Part shown: piece after piece, positions 1 to 5,489 of the stretch
How positions within the stretch are numbered: the stretch's first letter is position 1
Layout of the letters: every line of letters begins with the position of its first letter
Assembly (NCBI GenBank): GCA_001805205.1
Contig: MHER01000002.1
Span: forward strand, 2,784 to 11,564
Reading direction: 5' to 3'
DNA from: Nitrospirae bacterium RIFCSPLOW2_12_42_9
GTDB taxonomy: Bacteria > Nitrospirota > 9FT-COMBO-42-15 > HDB-SIOI813
Length of the DNA stretch: 8,781 nt
The notes under the pieces: generated by a model
What the model was told of the DNA's origin: nothing
Databases searched by the model: none
Seen by the model: the letters and a program-made list of their open reading frames with translations, nothing else
Program-made: the position numbers and the translations under genes

Positions 1-710
1 TCGAACGTGAAGATCACCCTTCATTGGGACATGATGCAGGTGAGGTCGCAGGAGCAGGTCCAATAGGTTTAAAAATCGGAGATACTATAGAAGACTTCCT
101 GGAAAAGGCAGATGTTATTATAGATTTTTCAACACCCCATGCCACACTGTTGAATTTGGAAAAGGTCTCTAAAAAAGGTAAGTCAATTGTAATTGGGACC
201 ACTGGATTTTCAAAAGAGGGGGAAGAGAATATAAGGGAGATTTCAAATAAAATCCCTTGCGTCTACTCACCCAACATGGGTGTTGGGATAAACCTTGTTT
301 TTAAGATCATACAGGACATTGCAAAGGTCATCGGAGATGAATATGATGTGGAGATAGTGGAGGCCCACCACAGGCATAAGAAAGATGCACCGAGCGGGAC
401 AGCCATGCGAATGGCACAGATCCTTGCCAGCACACTTAAAAGGGATCTTTCTGAAGTGGGAAAGTTCAGCCGCCATGGTTTTATAGGTGAGAGAGACAAA
501 AATGAGATAGGTATTCAATCAATAAGGGCCGGGGATATCGTGGGAGATCATACTGTCCTGTTTGGCGGTGTTGGAGAGCGGATAGAGATCACCCACCGGG
601 CTCACAGCAGGGATAATTTTGCCAGAGGTGCAGTAAGGGCTGCCATCTGGGTATCAAACCAGAAACCAGGTATGTATGACATGATGGATGTCCTTGGATT
701 AAGAAAATAA
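1..710 (+). CDS. dapB: 4-hydroxy-tetrahydrodipicolinate reductase (5'-truncated by window edge)
   Basis: DapB reduces 4-hydroxy-tetrahydrodipicolinate to tetrahydrodipicolinate with NAD(P)H in the cytoplasmic lysine/diaminopimelate pathway. The frame is open from base 3 and about 235 residues are visible. Compared with the usual length of about 270, roughly 37 N-terminal residues are missing, including the GxxGxxG dinucleotide-binding loop. Visible family signatures, in order, are DAGELAG-like DAGEVAGAG, VIIDFSTP, VIGTTGF, the catalytic block EAHHRHKKDAPSGTA (HHRHK at 366-380, with the general-acid His and the substrate-binding Lys), RAGDIVGDHTV and GERIEITHRAHSRDNFARGA. The C-terminus ends normally with a DMMDVLGL segment. 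A TTG at 24 lies inside the conserved region and is not the true start. The next gene, dapL, uses the product of this enzyme, which supports the assignment. No defect is seen in the visible part. Confidence 0.97.
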   Translation, partial: EREDHPSLGHDAGEVAGAGPIGLKIGDTIEDFLEKADVIIDFSTPHATLLNLEKVSKKGKSIVIGTTGFSKEGEENIREISNKIPCVYSPNMGVGINLVFKIIQDIAKVIGDEYDVEIVEAHHRHKKDAPSGTAMRMAQILASTLKRDLSEVGKFSRHGFIGERDKNEIGIQSIRAGDIVGDHTVLFGGVGERIEITHRAHSRDNFARGAVRAAIWVSNQKPGMYDMMDVLGLRK

Positions 711-712
711 AT

Positions 713-747
713 CTCCCCTCCCTTGATGGGGGGGATAAAGGGGAGGG
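713..747. repeat. GC-rich palindromic repeat, copy 1 (dapB-dapL spacer)
   Basis: CCCCTCCC (715-722) is followed by a 5-nt loop and a G-run (728-734). They can form a 7-bp stem with one G-T wobble. A purine tail, ATAAAGGGGAGGG, ends at 747. The element starts a few bases after the dapB stop and fills most of the 50-nt spacer. It resembles the element at 8240-8277 in its first arm, its G-rich second arm and its ATAAAGG/ATTAAGG purine tail. No T-run follows the stem, so it is not a classical intrinsic terminator. Its GGGGAGGG tail (740-747) is the only purine-rich Shine-Dalgarno candidate upstream of dapL, but at 13 nt the spacing to the ATG is long. Confidence 0.65.
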
Positions 748-760
748 TGCAAAACCTGAG

Positions 761-2020
761 ATGGAAAATTTAGTGAATGAAGACTTTATTCAATCTATAT
801 TTTCAGAACGTATAGGCGGGAAAATATTTGGCAAGGAAGACAAGATTTATAAATTCGAGAAGATAAAGCGTGCAAAGGCAGCAGCAATCAAGGCCAATCC
901 AGGCATAGAACTGATTGACCTTGGTGTCGGGGAACCAGACGACATGGCATTCCCGGGTGTGGTTGATACTATGCAGAAGGAGTGTTCACACTGGGAAAAT
1001 CGTGGTTATTCAGACAATGGCATTATGGAATTTAGAGAGGCTGCTGCAAGATATATGGATCATGTATATGGAGTAAAAGGTATAAATCCGGAAAATGGAA
1101 TAATACATTCTATAGGGTCAAAGCCTGCGCTGGCAATGATACCGGCCGCATTCATAAACCCCGGTGATATAACACTCATGACAGTCCCTGGTTATCCTGT
1201 CATGGGGACACATACAAAGTGGTATGGCGGGGAGGTGGTTAATCTGCCGCTCAAAGAAGAAAATGATTTCTTACCTGATCTTAATGGGATTGAGCGAGCA
1301 GTACTTCAAAGGGCAAAACTCCTCTATTTAAATTATCCAAACAATCCGACCGGAGCAACAGCGACTCGGGAGTTCTTTGAGAAGGTTGTCAGGTTTGCCC
1401 TGGAAAATAATATTGTTGTTGTACATGACGCTGCATATGCTGCACTTAACTTTGAAGGTAAACCACTCAGTTTTCTCTCCGTACCAGGGGCAATGGAAGC
1501 CGGGATAGAGATACACTCCCTGTCAAAGGCATTCAATATGACAGGGTGGCGTCTTGCCTTTGTAGCCGGGAATGAAAAGGTTGTTTCCTCTTTTGGTTAT
1601 GTGAAAGACAACTGTGACTCAGGCCAGTTCAAGGCAATACAGAAGGCCGGCATATATGCCCTTGAACACCCCGAAATCACCGCAGAGATCAACAGGAAAT
1701 ACGAGAGGAGACTACGTGCCCTCGTTGATACACTCAATTCAATCGGGTTCTCAGCTAAAATGCCAAAGGGCTCTTTCTATCTGTATGTCAGGATACCAAA
1801 GGGAACAAAATCAGGCATGGTATTTGATTCTGCAGAATCCTTCTCTGAATATCTTATCAAAGAAAAACTTATATCATCTGTACCTTGGGATGATGTGGGG
1901 GATGATGTGGGAAATTATGTCAGATTTTCTGCAACCTTTGTGGCAAAGGATCTGTCAGACGAAAGCCGCATACTGAATGAAGTGAAAAGGAGACTGTCTG
2001 ATACAGAATTTGAGTTTTGA
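761..2020 (+). CDS. dapL: LL-diaminopimelate aminotransferase (PLP-dependent)
   Basis: This is a fold-type I PLP aminotransferase that converts tetrahydrodipicolinate and glutamate directly to LL-2,6-diaminopimelate, bypassing the succinyl or acetyl steps of DapD, DapC and DapE. It has 419 residues, close to the usual size of about 410. Visible motifs are LIDLGVGEPD (51-60), the substrate-loop block ENRGYSDNGIMEFREAAARY (79-98), HSIGSKPALAMIP, NYPNNPTG (191-198, cofactor Asn195), HDAAYA (Asp223 and Tyr226 near PLP), SLSKAFNMTGWR with Schiff-base Lys256, and YVRFSATF with the carboxylate-binding Arg388. Its position just after dapB fits DapL better than a general aspartate aminotransferase. 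The ATG at 761 is preferred; a GTG at 773 (giving VNEDFIQ) is an alternative, and neither has a well-spaced Shine-Dalgarno. A 12-bp tandem duplication repeats DDVG at residues 377-384. Confidence 0.93.
   Translation: MENLVNEDFIQSIFSERIGGKIFGKEDKIYKFEKIKRAKAAAIKANPGIELIDLGVGEPDDMAFPGVVDTMQKECSHWENRGYSDNGIMEFREAAARYMDHVYGVKGINPENGIIHSIGSKPALAMIPAAFINPGDITLMTVPGYPVMGTHTKWYGGEVVNLPLKEENDFLPDLNGIERAVLQRAKLLYLNYPNNPTGATATREFFEKVVRFALENNIVVVHDAAYAALNFEGKPLSFLSVPGAMEAGIEIHSLSKAFNMTGWRLAFVAGNEKVVSSFGYVKDNCDSGQFKAIQKAGIYALEHPEITAEINRKYERRLRALVDTLNSIGFSAKMPKGSFYLYVRIPKGTKSGMVFDSAESFSEYLIKEKLISSVPWDDVGDDVGNYVRFSATFVAKDLSDESRILNEVKRRLSDTEFEF
1887..1911. repeat. 12-bp in-frame tandem duplication within dapL
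   Basis: The 25 bases have an exact period of 12, built on GATGATGTGGGG/GATGATGTGGGA. They encode DDVGDDVG where, as I recall, related aminotransferases have a single WDD.G before the VRFS strand. The reading frame is kept, so the effect is a four-residue insertion close to the conserved Arg388. Confidence 0.85.
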
Positions 2021-2038
2021 ATCACATAATGTAATTCT

Positions 2039-2044
2039 GGAAGG
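2039..2044 (+). promoter_or_regulatory. Ribosome binding site supporting the TTG start of folK
   Basis: GGAAGG lies 5 nt upstream of the TTG at 2050. It is the best Shine-Dalgarno near the 5' end of this reading frame and decides the non-ATG start. The first residues from that TTG (MAEAFIGLGSNIGNR) match the family N-terminus with no spare extension. Confidence 0.7.
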
Positions 2045-2049
2045 ATAAC

Positions 2050-2544
2050 TTGGCAGAAGCTTTCATAGGCCTCGGCTCTAATATTGGAAATCGCAAGACA
2101 AACATAGAAGAGGCATTACGCAGACTCTTTTCCACACCTGAAATAAAGGTAGTAAAAACTTCTTCCCTCTATCTCACAGAGCCAATAGGTCGTGTTGGCC
2201 AGGACTGGTTTATCAACTCCGCAGTAGAAGTATCAACCCAACTCTCTCCAAAAGATCTTTTATATCTCTCTCAGAAAATAGAAGAGCAAATGGGTAGAGT
2301 CAGAACAATGCCCTGGGGACCAAGGATTATAGACCTTGATATACTCCTCTATGGTTCAGAGATATTTGAAGACAACGAATTAATAATCCCGCATCCCCAT
2401 ATGCACAAGAGAAAATTTGTACTTGTGCCTCTTGCCGAGATAGCCCCGGATGTTGTTCATCCAAAACTAAATAAAACAGTGTCAGAGCTCCTGCATCAGA
2501 TCGTGGTCAAGGATACACAGAAAGTAGAACTCTATAAAGAATGA
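2050..2544 (+). CDS. folK: 2-amino-4-hydroxy-6-hydroxymethyldihydropteridine pyrophosphokinase (HPPK)
   Basis: FolK transfers pyrophosphate from ATP to 6-hydroxymethyl-7,8-dihydropterin, the step before dihydropteroate synthase in folate synthesis. Its 164 residues match the usual single-domain length of about 160. Motifs seen are FIGLGSNIGNR at the N-terminus, SSLYLTEPIG (38-47), the W-F-N-S-A-V-E strand at 53-60, GRVR (82-85), and WGPRIIDLDILLYG (89-102) with Asp95 and Asp97, the pair that binds two Mg2+ ions. IPHPHMHKRKFVLVPLAEIAPD (113-134) completes the signature. The start is TTG with a good Shine-Dalgarno 5 nt upstream. It is a stand-alone FolK, not fused to FolB or FolP. The stop is 4 nt before the panC start, so translation of the two is probably coupled. 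A folK-panC pairing is, as I recall, common in bacteria. Confidence 0.96.
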   Translation: MAEAFIGLGSNIGNRKTNIEEALRRLFSTPEIKVVKTSSLYLTEPIGRVGQDWFINSAVEVSTQLSPKDLLYLSQKIEEQMGRVRTMPWGPRIIDLDILLYGSEIFEDNELIIPHPHMHKRKFVLVPLAEIAPDVVHPKLNKTVSELLHQIVVKDTQKVELYKE

Positions 2545-2548
2545 AGAT

Positions 2549-3388
2549 ATGAAGATCATAGAAGATATCATAGAAATGCAGAGATATGTAACTCAATTGC
2601 GCTGGGAAGGCAAGATCATAGGCTTTGTCCCCACCATGGGCGCACTCCATAAAGGACACCTGAGCCTGATGGAACATGCAAAGAATGAATCAGATCATGT
2701 AGTTGTATCCATATTTGTAAACCCGGCACAGTTTGGACCAAAAGAGGATTATAAAGAGTATCCACGGGACATGGAAGGTGATACGGAAAAGATTGCATAT
2801 GTTGGAGTAGATACACTCTTTACACCCTCTGTTTCTGCAATATATCCTGAAGGGTACAGGACATACATTGAGGTTAAAGACCTTTCAGATGTAATGTGCG
2901 GCAGGGCAAGACCAGGACATCTTCGTGGTGTAGCCACTGTAGTTTTAAAGCTGTTCAATATAGTAAAACCTCACAAGGCATTCTTTGGTCAGAAAGACTT
3001 CCAGCAGACAGTAATCATAAAAAAGATGGTTGAAGATCTCAATTCAGATGTAGATGTTGTAGTGCTACCCACTGTACGTGAGGAAGATGGACTTGCAATG
3101 AGCTCAAGAAACCAGTATTTAGGTCCTGAAGAAAGAAAGTCTGCCACTGTGCTATATCGTTCCCTTGAAGAAGCCCGACTGCTCTTCAACAAAGGAGAAC
3201 GTTCTGCAGAGCTGCTAAGATATACGATTATAAAAATATTCAAGAGCGAACCTTCAGTCCTGCTCGAGTATGTTGCAATTGTAAATCCAAAAACACTGGA
3301 AGAAGTAAAAGAGGCAGAGGAAGGAACAGTCATCGCACTCGCAGCACGTATTGGTAAGACAAGATTAATAGATAATATTGTTTTATAA
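2549..3388 (+). CDS. panC: Pantothenate synthetase (pantoate--beta-alanine ligase)
   Basis: PanC condenses pantoate and beta-alanine using ATP, through a pantoyl-adenylate intermediate, to give pantothenate for coenzyme A. It has 279 residues, the usual length. It belongs to the HIGH-type nucleotidyltransferase superfamily: FVPTMGALHKGHLSLM (26-41) carries His34 and His37, and FVNPAQFGPKEDYKEYPRD (56-74) carries the pantoate-binding Gln61. CGRARPGHLRGVATVV (117-132), FFGQKDFQQ (145-153) and the KMSKS-like AMSSRN (183-188) follow. The C-terminal dimer domain ends in ARIGKTRLIDNI, the normal family end. The ATG at 2549 gives the expected MKII start; an ATG at 2541 stops after three codons. No strong Shine-Dalgarno is visible, which fits coupling to folK 4 nt upstream. 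No panB or panD is in the window. Confidence 0.97.
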   Translation: MKIIEDIIEMQRYVTQLRWEGKIIGFVPTMGALHKGHLSLMEHAKNESDHVVVSIFVNPAQFGPKEDYKEYPRDMEGDTEKIAYVGVDTLFTPSVSAIYPEGYRTYIEVKDLSDVMCGRARPGHLRGVATVVLKLFNIVKPHKAFFGQKDFQQTVIIKKMVEDLNSDVDVVVLPTVREEDGLAMSSRNQYLGPEERKSATVLYRSLEEARLLFNKGERSAELLRYTIIKIFKSEPSVLLEYVAIVNPKTLEEVKEAEEGTVIALAARIGKTRLIDNIVL

Positions 3389-3397
3389 TCACTGAAA

Positions 3398-4237
3398 ATG
3401 AGCGATATAGACACCCTCCCTATCGAAGAGATTGTCCGGATCATGAATGATGAGAATCTGCATGTAAACAGGGCAATCCATTCTGCAAGAAAATCTATTT
3501 CACATGCTATTCATGATGCTATAACCGCAATACAGTCCGGGATGAGTCTGATCTATATAGGGGCCGGTACAAGCGGAAGGCTCGGTGTACTCGATGCATC
3601 AGAAGTCCCTCCTACATTCGGGGTGTCCACTGATGTGATAAAGGCAATAATTGCCGGTGGTAACAAGGCCCTCACTGAGGCAGTTGAAGGTGCTGAGGAT
3701 GATGAAGAGTCCGGGATCAGGGCAGTAGCAGGAGTTGGAGAAGGAGATATGCTGCTTGGAATTTCAGCCAGCGGCACGACACCCTATACCTTAGCTGCAC
3801 TGAAGGATGGGAAAAGACGGAACGCTAAATGCTGGCTACTGACATGTAATGATGTTAAATATGACTTCCTTGATGGCATTATCAAATTACCTGTCGAACC
3901 AGAAATTATTGCAGGTTCAACAAGGCTCAAGGCTGGAACTGCTACAAAGATAGTCCTTAATATGATATCTACTGCCGCCATGATCAAGCTGGGTAAGGTC
4001 TATAAAGGCTGCATGGTCGATGTAATCCCATCCAATAAAAAACTGCGAGATCGTGCAATCAGGATTATTCAGGAGATTACAGGGTGCAGTACAGAAGACG
4101 CAGAGATATACCTTGATAAATCCGCCGGAAATGCAAAAACAGCGATATTGATGTACAGAAAAAAGTTGAATTTTGAAGATGCAAAAGATCTGTTAAAAAG
4201 GTCAGGCGGCTCATTAAGAATGGCTCTTGGAGAATAA
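3398..4237 (+). CDS. murQ: N-acetylmuramic acid 6-phosphate etherase (short N-terminus)
   Basis: MurQ cleaves the lactyl ether of MurNAc-6-phosphate to give GlcNAc-6-phosphate and D-lactate, the step after AnmK in peptidoglycan recycling. The sugar-isomerase (SIS) domain is clear: LIYIGAGTSGRLGVLDASEVPPTFG (51-75), IIAGGNKALTEAVEGAEDD (84-102), ISASGTTPY (122-130) and GSTRLKAGTATKIVLNMIST (173-192). Glu69 and Glu100 align with E. coli Glu83 and Glu114, the reported catalytic acids, so both are kept. The C-terminal region contains the TGCS.EDAE helix typical of the family. The protein is 279 residues against about 298 in E. coli, and about 14 N-terminal residues, including the usual TEGxN segment, are absent. 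The frame cannot extend further: only TCA, CTG and AAA separate this ATG from the in-frame panC stop. No clear Shine-Dalgarno is present. anmK follows after 30 nt. Confidence 0.95.
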   Translation: MSDIDTLPIEEIVRIMNDENLHVNRAIHSARKSISHAIHDAITAIQSGMSLIYIGAGTSGRLGVLDASEVPPTFGVSTDVIKAIIAGGNKALTEAVEGAEDDEESGIRAVAGVGEGDMLLGISASGTTPYTLAALKDGKRRNAKCWLLTCNDVKYDFLDGIIKLPVEPEIIAGSTRLKAGTATKIVLNMISTAAMIKLGKVYKGCMVDVIPSNKKLRDRAIRIIQEITGCSTEDAEIYLDKSAGNAKTAILMYRKKLNFEDAKDLLKRSGGSLRMALGE

Positions 4238-4267
4238 TAACTTTACATTTAAAATGCCCGACCTGTT

Positions 4268-5488
4268 ATGGTCAAGTATTGTCACGTGAGAAATAATTTA
4301 ACTCGTATCATCGGCCTCATGTCCGGCACGTCCCATGATGGAGTGGATGCTGCCCTCGTTGAAATAAGACCATCTGCCATCAGAATTGATAAACCGCTTA
4401 CAGACCACCAACTTGCTGGGGAAAATAAAGCCTCTGGCATTCCCGCTGTGAAATTTATTAAACACATCCATGTCCACTACCCTGAATCCTTGAGGGAAGA
4501 GATAAGGATTGCCTTTACTGGAACAACAGAACATATATGCAGATTGAATTTCAAACTGGGAGAGGTATTTGCAAGGACTGTATTATTACTACTAAAAAGC
4601 ACGGGCTTAAAACCGGAAGATATCACTGCTATCGCCTCTCATGGTCAGACTATTTATCATATACCACCTTCAGGGAAAAAAGGCGGGTCTACCCTCCAGA
4701 TAAGTGAGGCATCTGTAATAGCTGAAAGGACAGGTATAATAACCATATCTGACTTCAGGACTGCTGATATGGCTGCCGGCGGACAGGGCGCACCTCTCGT
4801 ACCATTAGCAGACTACATCATCTTCAAAAAGTCCGGACGGGTAAGGTCCATCTTAAATATTGGTGGCATCGCAAATGTTACTATCATAAAAGAAAAGATG
4901 GATGATACCATTGCCTTTGACACAGGACCCGGAAATTCATTGATTGATGAGGTTATGCGGATTCTATTTAAAGGGGAAAAGCTATATGATAAGGATGGCT
5001 CTTTTGCAAGATCAGGAAGACCTGTTAAAGGATTATTGGATGAACTGCTGACACATCCTTATTTCAGAAAAAGACCTCCAAAATCAACAGGCAGAGAGAC
5101 CTTTGGGATAAAAATGGCAGAGGATATTCTTAAAAGATATAGTGACACATTACCTCAGGATATAATAGCAACATTAACAGAACTCACTTCCATTACTGTT
5201 TATAATGCAATTATAAAGTTCAGACCTGATGAGGTTATCCTTACCGGTGGCGGTAGTAAAAATAAATTTCTTGCAGGCCTTATCACAGATAAGTTTAAGA
5301 AAAATAAGGTCGCTGTAAACAATATCTCTATCTATGGCATTCCTCCACAGGCAAAAGAGGCGGTGAGTTTCGCAATACTCGGCTATCAGACATTAAACAG
5401 GAGACCTGGCAACATCACCTCTGCAACAGGTGCAAGACATAAGGCAATCCTGGGCAAGACAATCTTTATGACAAAGAGAAAGGCATAG
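4268..5488 (+). CDS. anmK: Anhydro-N-acetylmuramic acid kinase
   Basis: AnmK hydrolyses the 1,6-anhydro ring of anhMurNAc and phosphorylates it with ATP, giving MurNAc-6-phosphate, the substrate of the upstream murQ product. It belongs to the ASKHA (hexokinase/actin-like) fold. Seen in the 406 residues are the first phosphate loop GLMSGTSHDGVDAALVEI (16-33), SHGQTIYH (124-131), SDFRTADMAAGGQGAPLVP (161-179), LNIGGIANVT (196-205), FDTGPGNSLIDE (217-228) with the likely catalytic Asp218, PKSTGRETFG (271-280), TLTELTSITV and the ATP-binding LTGGGSKN (325-332). It is slightly longer than E. coli AnmK (about 370), partly from an N-terminal tail of some ten residues and a longer segment near 45-65. 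The ATG at 4268 lacks a Shine-Dalgarno; GTG at 4286 is an alternative start. Its substrate comes from lytic transglycosylases, none of which are in view. Confidence 0.96.
   Translation: MVKYCHVRNNLTRIIGLMSGTSHDGVDAALVEIRPSAIRIDKPLTDHQLAGENKASGIPAVKFIKHIHVHYPESLREEIRIAFTGTTEHICRLNFKLGEVFARTVLLLLKSTGLKPEDITAIASHGQTIYHIPPSGKKGGSTLQISEASVIAERTGIITISDFRTADMAAGGQGAPLVPLADYIIFKKSGRVRSILNIGGIANVTIIKEKMDDTIAFDTGPGNSLIDEVMRILFKGEKLYDKDGSFARSGRPVKGLLDELLTHPYFRKRPPKSTGRETFGIKMAEDILKRYSDTLPQDIIATLTELTSITVYNAIIKFRPDEVILTGGGSKNKFLAGLITDKFKKNKVAVNNISIYGIPPQAKEAVSFAILGYQTLNRRPGNITSATGARHKAILGKTIFMTKRKA
5477..5483 (+). promoter_or_regulatory. Ribosome binding site of the hybrid kinase, inside the anmK 3' end
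   Basis: AGAAAGG lies 6 nt upstream of the ATG at 5490 and within the last codons of anmK. It supports this start. With the anmK stop only one base before the ATG, translation of the kinase is likely coupled to anmK as well. Confidence 0.6.
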
Positions 5489-5489
5489 A

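Noticed and set aside
24..26. TTG as the start of dapB
   Set aside because: It lies within the conserved DapB sequence and the frame stays open to the window edge with matching upstream residues (ERED..SLG), so the gene is truncated by the window and does not start here.
713..747. Intrinsic terminator after dapB
   Set aside because: The stem is followed by purines, not a T-run, and dapL belongs to the same pathway and strand, so termination here is unlikely.
790..840. The DDD run at kinase residues 795-797 as an abnormal receiver site (residue numbers used as positions)
   Set aside because: Receivers commonly have DDD or DDE here; the acidic pair is normal and the phospho-acceptor Asp841 is intact.
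1614..1976. A 120-codon + strand frame inside dapL
   Set aside because: It is a shifted frame of the aminotransferase with no ribosome binding site or recognisable domain.
2989..3444. A 151-codon open frame on the - strand opposite panC
   Set aside because: It is antisense to a well-supported gene, its composition is serine-rich as expected from antisense reading, and no domain is recognisable.
4254..4289. A 12-codon ATG reading frame between murQ and anmK whose TGA overlaps a GTG in the anmK frame
   Set aside because: There is no Shine-Dalgarno before its ATG, it is very short, and it looks like a chance frame; no leader-peptide features are seen.
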